A stretch of DNA of 64,000 nucleotides, taken from NCBI RefSeq assembly GCF_014205225.1, contig NZ_JACHNB010000001.1, forward strand, positions 6,305,501-6,369,500, given 5' to 3'. The notes under the pieces were generated by a model that was not told where the DNA came from, did not search any database, and saw nothing but the letters and a program-made list of their open reading frames with translations. The DNA comes from Actinoplanes octamycinicus (GTDB lineage Bacteria > Actinomycetota > Actinomycetes > Mycobacteriales > Micromonosporaceae). Made by a program: the position numbers and the translations under genes. Shown piece after piece: positions 1 to 8,576 of the stretch (position 1 is the first letter of the stretch; each line of letters opens with the position of its first letter).

Positions 1-14
1 CGGGGGAGACTTCG

Positions 15-2414
15 ATGTTGAGGCGTGTACTCGTCGCTGTCCTGCTGATGGCGCCGCTGGTCGCGGTGGCGCCATCAGCGGCGGCGGCCGACCCCGCACC
101 CACCGTCCTCGAACAATTGCGCCAGCGGGTCCAGGATCGGGCCGCGCCGCGGTTCGACGGGACCGTCCGGCTGCCCGACCCGGCACCGCAGCAGGCTCCG
201 GCCGCTCGTCCCGCGGCCAAGTCCGCAGCCGCGGATGGTTGCCAGCCGGCTGGGTCCGCCTATCTGCTCTGTGACCAGCCCGGCACCGAGCATCCCGACC
301 CCGCGCGGCTGCGCACCAGCGGCCGGTCCACCCTGGCGGTCGACCCGATCCCGTTGCCTGAGTGGTGTTACGAATACGCGTACCGAGGATGGCAGTACTA
401 CCGGCAGGACGGCTGCGCCATCCAGAGCCGGACGGCCACCATCGTCGACCGCAACACGCGGGAACCGGTCGGCGCGATCAACTACCTGCTCGCGGAGAAC
501 GTCTTCACCGCCGACGACATCCCCAACTTCGGGCGCCAGGCCTTCATCTCGCCGTTCGGCGGCTGGGGCCTCGGCCTGAGCCCCGGCACCACCGTCGTCG
601 GGGAGCTGACCTGCTCCGGAGCATGCCTCTCGCTGCCCATCCCGTTCGGGCCACAGCCGGCCACCCAGGAATCGGTGGTCAAGGCGATCGGTATCTTCCC
701 GATCCGGACGCTGGCCGCCGGCGCCGTCGACTACGCCAACAGCCGCGTCACCTACACCTTCCTCAACCCGCTGTGGGAGCCCACCCCGATCACGCCGGAC
801 CCGGCGCCACCGCAGATCCGATGCGACAACGCGGTGCCCGGCTACGCGTACGTCGGCTGTGTCTTCCCCGGCTTCGCGCCGATCTATCAGTACGCCCGCA
901 GCGGTCTCTACCCGGAGCTGGCCGAGCACATCGGCGACGCGCAGGGCTCCGGGCTGCCCGGCGCTCCCGGCACGCCGGCCCTGCACCGGATGGTCGATCC
1001 CGCCCGGCAGGACGCGAACGGGAACCGGGCCTGCCCGCGCCGCTATCCCCGGCCGGCGACCAAGAGCTGTGACGAGTACCCGTTCCGCTCCACCATCGAG
1101 GGAGCGAGCACCGCGGTGCCGCAGGGGGTCGCCCGGACCTTCAACTGGTGCACGATTCCCGAGCCGATCGGGACCACCGGGCCGACCGGCTACAGCGTCT
1201 GCATGATCGACGCGCGGCAGAACTCCAACGGCGGATCGGCCCTCAACACCGGGCTGTACCAGTCCGAACGGGTGATCGACGGGGATGCCTTCTACATCGA
1301 GATCGTCGGTACCGGCGGCGGCACCAGTCCCTTCCCGCCCGACTATCCGCCGTCGGTCAACGCCGGACCTGACGTGTCCGGCTATGAAGGGGACTCCATC
1401 GAACTCGCCGGCACCGCGACCGACGACAACGGCACGCCGACGGTGACCTGGTCCTACGCGGCCGGGCCGGACGTCGATCCGGGCGCCACCTGTACCTTCA
1501 GCGGCGGCGGCAGCACGGCCACCACCGCGATCCGGTGCACCGACGACGGTACGTACACCGTCACCATCCACGGTGACGACGGCATTCACGACGAGGCGAG
1601 CACCGACTCGGCCACCGTACGGATGGTGAACGTCGATCCGCGGATCCGGCGCAACACGCGGGATCTGAACGCCGCCGCGGACGTCCCGGCTCTGGGCATC
1701 GTCTCGCCCCGCCCGTGGCAGGTCTACCAGGTCGGCGACCCGGTCACGCTGACCACCAACTTCGAGGACCCCGGCAGCAACGACACCCACACCTGCACGA
1801 TCGGATGGGACGACGGCACCACAAGCAACACGGTCGCCGACGGTCACGTCTGCGGCGGCGCCCACACCTACCAGCACGCCGGCATGTACACGATCACCCC
1901 CGGGATCACCGACGACGACGGCGGCACCGCCGAGCAGACCAGCGTGTTGATCATCGTCTACGACCCGGACGGCGGATTCGCCACCGGCGCCGGACACTTC
2001 ACCTCGGCCGCCGGAAGCCTGCCCGCCAATCCCACCGCGACCGGCAAGACTCACTTCCAGTTCAATCCGAAGTATCTGCCGCACGACACCGGCCCGGTGC
2101 CGAGCAACGGCAAGGCCAACCTGAAGCTCGAAGGTGGCGCCTTCGACTTCACCTCGACCTCGCTGTCCTGGCTGGTGGTCACCCAGGACGGCAAGACCGC
2201 CGTCTCGGGAACCGGCAGTGTGAACGGCAAGGCCGGGTACGGCTTCGTCGCGTACGGCTACGAGACCGGCCACTTCCGGATGGTCGTCTGGGATCTCGCC
2301 AAGGGTGCCTACCCCACCACGGACAAGATCTACGACAACAGCCCATCCCTGGAGTACGACCTGGACCGCGCCCGCCTGCAGCCCATCGACGCGGGCAGCA
2401 TCCACACCCACTGA
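15..2414 (+). CDS. secreted NucA/NucB-type nuclease with PKD domains
   Basis: Predicted secreted DNase-like protein of 799 aa. Residues 1-24 form a Sec signal peptide ending in SAAAA-DP. Around residues 350-430 lies a NucA/NucB-type block: CDEYPF followed by an EGA segment and a NSNGGSALNTG stretch, which match the conserved catalytic region of that non-specific endonuclease family. Two PKD-like Ig folds follow (about 445-540 and 562-650, the second with GWDDGT and GITDDDGG), then a C-terminal domain of unknown type (655-799). The start ATG is preceded by GGGGGAG. A perfect hairpin terminator follows the stop. Likely acts outside the cell on nucleic acid, with the PKD domains as spacers or surface binders. 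The nuclease assignment rests on motif recognition, the activity on inference. Confidence 0.75.
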   Translation: MLRRVLVAVLLMAPLVAVAPSAAAADPAPTVLEQLRQRVQDRAAPRFDGTVRLPDPAPQQAPAARPAAKSAAADGCQPAGSAYLLCDQPGTEHPDPARLRTSGRSTLAVDPIPLPEWCYEYAYRGWQYYRQDGCAIQSRTATIVDRNTREPVGAINYLLAENVFTADDIPNFGRQAFISPFGGWGLGLSPGTTVVGELTCSGACLSLPIPFGPQPATQESVVKAIGIFPIRTLAAGAVDYANSRVTYTFLNPLWEPTPITPDPAPPQIRCDNAVPGYAYVGCVFPGFAPIYQYARSGLYPELAEHIGDAQGSGLPGAPGTPALHRMVDPARQDANGNRACPRRYPRPATKSCDEYPFRSTIEGASTAVPQGVARTFNWCTIPEPIGTTGPTGYSVCMIDARQNSNGGSALNTGLYQSERVIDGDAFYIEIVGTGGGTSPFPPDYPPSVNAGPDVSGYEGDSIELAGTATDDNGTPTVTWSYAAGPDVDPGATCTFSGGGSTATTAIRCTDDGTYTVTIHGDDGIHDEASTDSATVRMVNVDPRIRRNTRDLNAAADVPALGIVSPRPWQVYQVGDPVTLTTNFEDPGSNDTHTCTIGWDDGTTSNTVADGHVCGGAHTYQHAGMYTITPGITDDDGGTAEQTSVLIIVYDPDGGFATGAGHFTSAAGSLPANPTATGKTHFQFNPKYLPHDTGPVPSNGKANLKLEGGAFDFTSTSLSWLVVTQDGKTAVSGTGSVNGKAGYGFVAYGYETGHFRMVVWDLAKGAYPTTDKIYDNSPSLEYDLDRARLQPIDAGSIHTH

Positions 2415-2422
2415 ACCGGCTC

Positions 2423-2458
2423 ACCGGGACGCGCTCGAAAGCACGAGCGCGTCCCGGT
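2423..2458. terminator. perfect 15-bp hairpin terminator
   Basis: The arms 2423-2437 and 2444-2458 are perfectly complementary around a 6-nt loop, 9 nt after the nuclease stop codon. There is no U-tract, as is usual for actinobacterial intrinsic terminators. The hairpin ends where the next gene's promoter begins. Confidence 0.75.
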
Positions 2459-2463
2459 AGCGT
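2458..2463 (+). promoter_or_regulatory. -10 hexamer TAGCGT, leaderless promoter
   Basis: TAGCGT matches TANNNT and sits exactly 7 nt before the ATG at 2471, which has no Shine-Dalgarno. This predicts a leaderless transcript. A TCGAAA about 17 nt upstream may serve as the -35, inside the terminator hairpin. Confidence 0.5.
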
Positions 2464-2470
2464 GGGTGCC

Positions 2471-3043
2471 ATGGCCGTGATCGAGGTCGCCTACCACCAG
2501 TTCTGGCTACTCGACGAGGGATGCCGCCCGGATCCGCAGACACCCGTCGGCAACGGCCTCGCGGGTGTGGCTGGTCTCGGCGTCGTCAAGGTCTGGACCG
2601 GGATAGCCACGGGGCCGGCCACCGTTTCGCTGCGCGCCTTGACCGCCGGCCCACCGCCGGACGAGGCGGCAGAGTGGGATGACGTGGTCGAACTGAGCCT
2701 GGCCGCCCCGACCGGTGCGGTACGGGCGATGGCCCTGATGGCTGATCCACCCGCTGAGCTCGGACCGCTGACGACAGCCGGTCCAGGCCCCTATCGGCTG
2801 CGAGTGCATGTGCGCGGTCGCGACTCCGCGCCCGACGAGTCCGTGTCCGCTCCGGTCGAGGACTATCTGCTGGTGGCGTGGCCCGCCCCTGACGAGCCGG
2901 AACGGATCCTGCGCCAGACCGACAGTTACGGCGCCCAGGTGCGCCGATCCGAGGCGGCTGCGCCGCCTTCACCATCACCCTCGCCGGCCCGAATCGATGC
3001 GCTCCGCGAGCAGCGCCGCAGGGCGCTGCGCGGCCTCCGCTGA
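2471..3043 (+). CDS. hypothetical protein, 190 aa
   Basis: Cytoplasmic protein of 190 aa with no family I recognise. It has no signal peptide or membrane segment. The N-terminal two thirds look like a compact beta-rich domain, with segments such as YHQFWLLDEG and YRLRVHVRGRD. The C-terminus has a proline/serine linker and an arginine-rich tail. The ATG at 2471 is chosen because a -10 hexamer lies 7 nt upstream and because it excludes unrelated low-complexity coding from the longer frame. The gene follows a terminator, so it is a separate transcription unit. Function unknown. Confidence 0.6.
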   Translation: MAVIEVAYHQFWLLDEGCRPDPQTPVGNGLAGVAGLGVVKVWTGIATGPATVSLRALTAGPPPDEAAEWDDVVELSLAAPTGAVRAMALMADPPAELGPLTTAGPGPYRLRVHVRGRDSAPDESVSAPVEDYLLVAWPAPDEPERILRQTDSYGAQVRRSEAAAPPSPSPSPARIDALREQRRRALRGLR

Positions 3044-3076
3044 GCCGCCGAATGCACCGTGCGAGATTCATGATCG

Positions 3077-3626
3077 GTGCGTTGTCGGAGCGATGCCGGA
3101 TCGCTCGTGACCGGCGCGAACGGCGCCGGCAAGAGCACGCTCATGCGGCTGCGGCTGATGGCCGGTGAGCTTCGCGCCGACCACGGAACGGTCACCGTCA
3201 CCGGCCGGGTGGGGCATCTGGGCCAGCGGGAGACCCCGTGGCCACCCGGCATGACGGTGCTTCAGGCGTACGCTCAATCACGCACCGGCGAGCCGCAAGA
3301 GCACGCGGCGGCCCGGCTCTCGCACGGCCTGCCCACCCTGGCGGAACTTGATCTGCGCGTCGGTGAACTCTCCTACGGCCAGCCCGCCGCATCGAACTGA
3401 CCCCGCTGGTCAGCGAACCGTCGACCTGCTGTTGCTGGACGCGCCCACCAACCACCTCGGGCCCGCGCTGGTCGAGCAGCTGGAGCAGGCGCTGACGGCG
3501 TACCTGGGCGCCGTGGTGGTCGTGACTCACGATCGCCGGATGCGAGCCGCCTTCACCGGCTCCCATCTGGAACTCCGCGACGACCGCGCCGGGCCTGGCG
3601 GTGGCGAGGAGCACAGCCCACGATGA
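3077..3626 (+). pseudogene. ABC-F ATPase remnant (second cassette), frameshifted
   Basis: Remnant of the C-terminal nucleotide-binding domain of an ABC-F ribosome-protection type ATPase. One frame carries Walker A (GANGAGKST) and the signature (GELSYGQ). The frame then breaks near 3385: the RIELTPLVSEP segment is in a second frame. It shifts again near 3420 into the frame with Walker B (LLLLDAPTNHL) and the H-loop (VVVTHDRRMR). The Walker B glutamate is also replaced by alanine (DAPTN for DEPTN). The N-terminal cassette and linker are absent. Truncation, at least two frameshifts and loss of the catalytic Glu indicate a decaying gene. Intact relatives protect ribosomes from antibiotics or regulate translation. 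Confidence 0.75.
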
Positions 3627-3758
3627 GACTGCCAAGATCCGCTGGTCCATCGCCCGCGAAGGCACATCGTCCGGCCGGTTGAACGAAGGGGCGCCCAGAA
3701 CGGCGACCCTTACGGAGGATGCGCTCCTTCATCAGTGGGTCGGTCGGAGTCAGTCCAA

Positions 3759-3764
3759 TACGGT
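3759..3764 (+). promoter_or_regulatory. -10 hexamer TACGGT, leaderless promoter
   Basis: TACGGT fits TANNNT and ends 6 nt before the ATG at 3771, which lacks a Shine-Dalgarno. It is the likely leaderless promoter of the broken lipoprotein gene. Confidence 0.4.
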
Positions 3765-3770
3765 TCGGGC

Positions 3771-4332
3771 ATGGACACGAGGCGTTCCCCTTTGTGGTCG
3801 GCTGCGCTTGTCCTCGCGATCTTCTTCGCGGGCGGATGCGGCGGCACCGGCGGCTCCCCGGACGCGGCAGGGGAGCCGGAACCCGAGCCGAGCGTGAGTT
3901 CCCCCATGATCACCGAGGTTCGGTACGGACAACCCGGCGTGCTGTCGACGGAGAGCGGAAACGTGGAGTATGTCATCGGCAAGCCCGAGGCGATGACGTT
4001 CCACGAAGCGGATTACGACGCGACCTCCGACACCTCGACCAAGCCCGGCAAGGCGTTCGGTGGTGCGGGTCAGCGTGCGGATACATGGTGTCTCAGGGCA
4101 GGTTGCCACCGGTGCGGAAGTGCAGCTGACGTACGAGGCGGCGGACGGAACCCTGGCGGGCGAGACGCTTCCGCTGGCGACCTACGAGAAGACGGATCCC
4201 CTCAGCGATCACCCGACCACGGTCACGACCGGCCAGAAGACGAAGGGCGAGGTCTTCTTCGAGTCGGGTGACGCGAGCGGCAAGGTGATAGCGGAAGCCG
4301 GCGGCCGCCGTCAGGTGGTGTGGCGCCGGTAA
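3771..4332 (+). pseudogene. DUF4352-like lipoprotein gene broken by one extra base
   Basis: The first part (3771-about 4059) encodes a lipoprotein signal ending in FAGGC, a Gly/Pro/Glu-rich linker and the start of an Ig-like domain (GKPEAMTFHE, STKPGKAF). Directly after TTC at 4057-4059 the frame breaks. The continuation (VVRVSVRIHG to VVWRR) lies in the next frame, 4060-4332. Removing one G from the GG at 4059-4060 would join them as KPGKAFVVVRVSV-like sequence, the usual core of DUF4352-type extracytoplasmic domains. Intact, it would encode about 186 aa anchored at the outer face of the membrane. It is either a real one-base insertion or a sequencing error. Nothing (slippery site, stem-loop) suggests programmed frameshifting. 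Confidence 0.65.
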
Positions 4333-4495
4333 GGCGAAGATCGCCGGCGTCATCGGCATCTCGTTCCTCTCCAGCACGGCGACGATCTGCCGATAGGCGG
4401 ATCGGCAGGACGGCGCCCGCTGTGGCGGTCGTTACATCGCAGAGTTAGGGGCTGGCCGGGCTTTGTTCGGTCTGACGGATGTCGAAAGAGCTGGC

Positions 4496-6781
4496 ATGAG
4501 GAATGTCGCCCCAGCGCCGTGGCGCCATCTCGCCGCCACGGTCGGCGTCCTGCTGGCCGGCGTGGTGTGGCTCGGCTGGTGGTCCGCGACCGGCGGCGGT
4601 CCCCGGCCGTTCGCCTACGTCTTCGTGCCCGCCGGCATGGCCACCGCCGCGTTCGCGACCATGACCGTGGTGCGTGGCGGCCACCTGGTGCCGGCGGCCC
4701 GGCGCTTCTGGCTGCGGTTGTCCGCCTCATGCGCGTTCCTCACCGTCGGGTACGGGCTGCTGGCCGTCGCCGCGGTCCGTAGCAGCCCCGCCTACCCGGA
4801 GATGCCGGTCCCCGCGACCGTCTGCGTCTGCGCCGGCGTGTTCCTCGCCATCTACGCGGTGGCGCGGGTGCCGCTGGGTGTCACCAGCCGGCACGAGCTG
4901 GGCCGGCAGTGGCTCGACCGGGCGATCGCCTTCCTCGGCTGCGCCGCCGTGCTCTATCACTTCGGGCTGGTCCCGCTGATCTTCCGCTCCGGGCCGCGGG
5001 ACCTCCCGCTCACGGTGATGATCCTGATGGCGTTCGTGCTGGCGGCGGCCAGCATCACGAAGGTCTCCTACATCAACGGCGGCCCGGTGGACCGGGTCGC
5101 GGTGCGGCTGCTCGCGGCGACCGGGCTGACCGGGGCCGTGGTGGCGCTGCTCGCGATCGACCCGTACTCCAACTGGCCGATCGTGGCCCAGGCCCTGGTC
5201 CTGCCGGTCGTCCCGGTGCTGGTCACGTTCGCCGTCTACCGCCAGCGGGTCGCCGCCGGCGTCTCCTCGCGCCGGCCGAACACCTGGCTGCCGTACCTGG
5301 CGGTGGCAGCGGTCCAGGCGCCGGTGGTCGACGTGCTGACGCACCGGACTGCCGCGTCGCCGCTGGTCGTCGCCGCGACAGCGGTCCTGGTGATCACGCT
5401 GGTCATGATCCGCCAGTACCTGGTGATCCGGGAGAACAGCCGTCTGCTGCGCGACCGGCAGGCCTCCGAGCTGCGCCTGCGCTACGAGGCCACCCACGAT
5501 CCGCTGACCGGCCTGGCGAACCGCGTCCTCTTCCGGGAGTGGCTGAACGCGGCGCTCGACGCCGGCGACGTCGAGGTGCTGCTGGTCGATGTCGACGACT
5601 TCAAGGTCGTCAACGACTCGCTCGGGCACGATGTCGGTGACGTGCTGCTGGTCGCCTTCGCCGACACGCTGTGCCGTGCGGTCGGTGACGACGGCAGCGT
5701 GGCCCGCCTGGGCGGCGACGAGTTCGCCGTCCTGGTCGCCGGTCCGGCCGGCACCGCCGACCTGGTGGCGCAGCGCATCATCACCGCGATCCAGGTCCCG
5801 ATCAGCGAGCACGGGTTGCTGGTGCACGCCAGCGTCGGCATCGCCACGGCGCCGGCCGGAGCCCCGGTGGGTGGCCTGCTCCGCGAGGCGGACATGGCGG
5901 TGCACACCGCGAAGCAGCGCGGCAAGGGCAACTGGGTGCGGTTCACCACGGACCTGGAACAGCCCGTGTACGCCGACGCCCGCCTCGGCGGTGACCTGCG
6001 CCGGGCTCTCGACGCCGGCGAGTTCCGCCTGCTGTACCAGCCCATCGTCGACCTGCGGGACCGCCGCGTGGTCGGGGTCGAGGCGCTGGTGCGCTGGCAC
6101 CACCCGCAGCGCGGCCTGATCTCGCCGCTCGAGTTCATCCCGGCGGCCGAACGCACCGGTCTGATCGTGCCGCTCGGCCGGTTCGTGCTGCGCGAGACCT
6201 GCCGGCAGGCGGCGGCCTGGCTCGCCGAGTTCGGCCCCGACGCCCTGCAGAAGGTGGAACCCAACGTCTCGGTCCGGCAGCTGCACGACCCGGACTTCGT
6301 CGCCGACGTCCGGGCCGCGCTGGCGGACAGCGGGCTGCCCGCCGAGCGGCTGGTCCTGGAGCTGACCGAGTCGGCCGTGCTGCGCGGCCCGCGAGTCTCG
6401 CAGGTCTTGCACGAGATTCACGACCTTGGCGTACGACTCGCGCTCGACGACTTCGGCACCGGCGAGTCGTCGCTGAGCCTGCTGCGCGCGTTCCCCGCCG
6501 CCATGGTCAAGCTCGACAAGTCGTTCGTCGACGGCATCGAGGTGGGCCGGCCCGGCACGCCGGAGACCGACGCACGGCAGGCCGTGGCCCGCGCCGTGCG
6601 GCAGCTGGCCGGCGCGCTCGGCCTGGAGGCGGTCGCCGAGGGCATCGAGAACGAGGACCAGGTGCGGCAGCTGCGCCGGCTGGGCTACACCACCGGGCAG
6701 GGCTACCACCTGGGCCGGCCCATGGAGCCCGCCCGGATCACCGAGCTGCTCGCCGCCCAGCGCCAGACCGCAGTCGCCTGA
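4496..6781 (+). CDS. membrane GGDEF-EAL c-di-GMP protein
   Basis: Membrane-bound bifunctional c-di-GMP enzyme candidate, 761 aa. Residues about 10-310 hold roughly eight hydrophobic helices forming a sensory membrane module. A GGDEF domain follows (from DPLTGLANR near 334; intact GGDEF at 406-410). The EAL domain has EAL at 529-531, NVSVRQL, ELTES and DDFGTGESSL, all expected for an active phosphodiesterase. The RxxD inhibitory site before GGDEF is absent (GDDG in its place), so product feedback is unlikely. I chose the ATG at 4496, preceded by GAAAGAG, over an upstream TTG at 4463. It neighbours a second GGDEF protein in the same orientation. Net direction of activity cannot be read from sequence. 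Confidence 0.9.
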   Translation: MRNVAPAPWRHLAATVGVLLAGVVWLGWWSATGGGPRPFAYVFVPAGMATAAFATMTVVRGGHLVPAARRFWLRLSASCAFLTVGYGLLAVAAVRSSPAYPEMPVPATVCVCAGVFLAIYAVARVPLGVTSRHELGRQWLDRAIAFLGCAAVLYHFGLVPLIFRSGPRDLPLTVMILMAFVLAAASITKVSYINGGPVDRVAVRLLAATGLTGAVVALLAIDPYSNWPIVAQALVLPVVPVLVTFAVYRQRVAAGVSSRRPNTWLPYLAVAAVQAPVVDVLTHRTAASPLVVAATAVLVITLVMIRQYLVIRENSRLLRDRQASELRLRYEATHDPLTGLANRVLFREWLNAALDAGDVEVLLVDVDDFKVVNDSLGHDVGDVLLVAFADTLCRAVGDDGSVARLGGDEFAVLVAGPAGTADLVAQRIITAIQVPISEHGLLVHASVGIATAPAGAPVGGLLREADMAVHTAKQRGKGNWVRFTTDLEQPVYADARLGGDLRRALDAGEFRLLYQPIVDLRDRRVVGVEALVRWHHPQRGLISPLEFIPAAERTGLIVPLGRFVLRETCRQAAAWLAEFGPDALQKVEPNVSVRQLHDPDFVADVRAALADSGLPAERLVLELTESAVLRGPRVSQVLHEIHDLGVRLALDDFGTGESSLSLLRAFPAAMVKLDKSFVDGIEVGRPGTPETDARQAVARAVRQLAGALGLEAVAEGIENEDQVRQLRRLGYTTGQGYHLGRPMEPARITELLAAQRQTAVA

Positions 6782-6905
6782 GCCGGCGCGGGCCGCGAGC
6801 AGCGCGCGCTCGTCAGCTCATCGGGATGCCGACGCCGCCGGTGGACATCAAAGTCGGCGGTCCGTCTGTCTCAGGGGTACCGGTGCGCGGTCGATATGAG
6901 CGATC

Positions 6906-8423
6906 GTGAGTCCTCGTCAGCGGGCCGGGAAAGCAGTGCCCGCCACCGCGGCCGCCGTCGCCGTGGTGCTGGCCGGATGGTTCAACCTGACCACCGCCGG
7001 CCTGCGGTTGCAGGTGGTCTGCTGCTGGCTGGCGGTGGCGGTCTTCGCGTCCTCGATGTCGTATTTCGCCTTCCGGGCCAGCCGCCAGATGGACCCCAGC
7101 GACCAGCAGCGCCGGTTCTGGTCGGCGCTGGCGATCGCGGCCGCCGTGTTCGGGATCGGCGAGTGGGCGCAGGTGGTCACCGCGATCGTCAGCCCGTTGA
7201 GCCTGCCCGCGCTGACCGGCACCGGTCCGGTCCGGACGACGGCGCTGGGCGTCGGCTGCCTCGGGTTGACGCTGGTGGTCCTCTCCTATCCGATCCCGCA
7301 CCGGTCCACCCGGGAACGGGTCTGCTACCTGCTCGACCTGGCGACCGTGGTGATCGCCGCCGCCACCTACGGCGTCTACTGGAGCGTGACGTCGGCCAGC
7401 GACCAGCAGTCGATCATGGCGGACGACCTGGCCACCGTGATCGCCGGGCCGGTCGTGGCGATCATGACAGCGTTCACCGTCGGGCGGCTGTACCTGAGCA
7501 AGGTCGCGCCGTTCAGCTGGCCCCTCGGTGTTCTCGGCCCGTTCGCCGCCATCGTGGAGGCGATGGCGCGCGCCCTCGGCCCCAACCTGGTGAGCGCGGG
7601 GCATCCCGGCGTCATCTTCTCGATGACGGTGCTCTCCCACGCCCTGCTGATGACCGCCGCCTGGGCCCAGTACCGGTCGGGCGGCGGGAGCAAGCGACGC
7701 CGCGACGACAGCCGCAAGCGGTCGTTCAGCATGCTGCCCTACGGAGCGCTGTGGCTCACCTTCACGCTGCTGGTGGTCAGTCTGGTACTCAAGGACTCCA
7801 GCCCCTGCACCTGGACGGCGGTCGCCGGCCTGGCGGCGATCACCGGTGTGGTGGTGGCCCGGCAGCTCATCTCGTTCGTCTCGAACGAGGAACTGCTGGT
7901 CGAACGGGACGCCCTGGCCGCCCGCCTGCACACCATGGCGTTCACCGACAACCTGACCGGCCTGGCCAACCGCGCCCAGTTCCTCGACCGCCTCGACGAC
8001 GCCCTCGGCGACCGCGACGCCCAGGTGGGTGTTCTGCTGATCGACCTCGACGACTTCAAACCGGTCAACGACACCCACGGGCACGCCGCCGGTGACGCGG
8101 TGCTGGTGCAGAGCGCCGAGCGGCTGCGCGGCTGCGTCGGCCCGGACGACGTGGTCGCCCGGCTCGGCGGCGACGAGTTCGCGGTGCTGCTGGCCCGGTG
8201 CGGAGCCGACGACCTCGCCGCGGTGGCGGATCGAGTGGTCCAGGCCCTCGACCAGCCCTGCCCGCTGGCCAGTGGTGCCGAGGCGCGGGTCCGGGCCAGC
8301 GTCGGCGGGGCCGTCCCCCTCGACGGAAGCCGCGATCCGCTGGCCCTGCTGCACACCGCTGACCAGGCGATGTACCAGGCGAAATGCGCCGGCAAGGGCG
8401 CGTTCCGCCTGGCGGCGGCGTGA
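6906..8423 (+). CDS. membrane diguanylate cyclase (GGDEF)
   Basis: Predicted diguanylate cyclase of 505 aa making c-di-GMP from two GTP. The N-terminal 310 residues carry about eight to nine membrane helices. The GGDEF domain (about 345-500) has DNLTGLANR, the metal-binding LIDLDDFKPVND and an intact GGDEF at 421-425. No RxxD inhibitory site is seen (GPDD instead). The membrane module resembles that of the preceding GGDEF-EAL protein in layout, suggesting a duplicated sensor type. The start is a GTG with a poor ribosome site. It lies 124 nt after its neighbour, so it may be co-transcribed. A strong hairpin terminator follows. Confidence 0.88.
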   Translation: MSPRQRAGKAVPATAAAVAVVLAGWFNLTTAGLRLQVVCCWLAVAVFASSMSYFAFRASRQMDPSDQQRRFWSALAIAAAVFGIGEWAQVVTAIVSPLSLPALTGTGPVRTTALGVGCLGLTLVVLSYPIPHRSTRERVCYLLDLATVVIAAATYGVYWSVTSASDQQSIMADDLATVIAGPVVAIMTAFTVGRLYLSKVAPFSWPLGVLGPFAAIVEAMARALGPNLVSAGHPGVIFSMTVLSHALLMTAAWAQYRSGGGSKRRRDDSRKRSFSMLPYGALWLTFTLLVVSLVLKDSSPCTWTAVAGLAAITGVVVARQLISFVSNEELLVERDALAARLHTMAFTDNLTGLANRAQFLDRLDDALGDRDAQVGVLLIDLDDFKPVNDTHGHAAGDAVLVQSAERLRGCVGPDDVVARLGGDEFAVLLARCGADDLAAVADRVVQALDQPCPLASGAEARVRASVGGAVPLDGSRDPLALLHTADQAMYQAKCAGKGAFRLAAA

Positions 8424-8518
8424 TCGCTGCGAGGTCCGTTCACGGTGCCGCGGGCGATCCGGGGACGCTGCCAGGCGCGCTCCTGACCACGCCGCAGCCC
8501 CGGCCGGTCTCCGAGACT

Positions 8519-8559
8519 GGTGCGAGCAGCGGCCCGAGCGCCTGGCCGCTGCTCGCACC
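8519..8559. terminator. perfect 16-bp bidirectional hairpin terminator
   Basis: The arms 8519-8534 and 8544-8559 are perfectly complementary with a 9-nt loop, between the convergent GGDEF and sialidase genes. It probably terminates both. Confidence 0.85.
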
Positions 8560-8576
8560 GGTACGCGGACGCCGGG

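Noticed and set aside
75..2411. Long open frame antisense to the secreted nuclease (and similar ones at 13681-16263, 8520-10370, 47778-50453, 53127-55502)
   Set aside because: High GC keeps the complementary frame open. The translations are Arg/Gly/Val-rich without domains, while the opposite strand has clear motifs.
3771..4332. Programmed ribosomal frameshift in the lipoprotein gene
   Set aside because: No slippery heptamer or downstream stem-loop was seen; a simple one-base insertion explains it.
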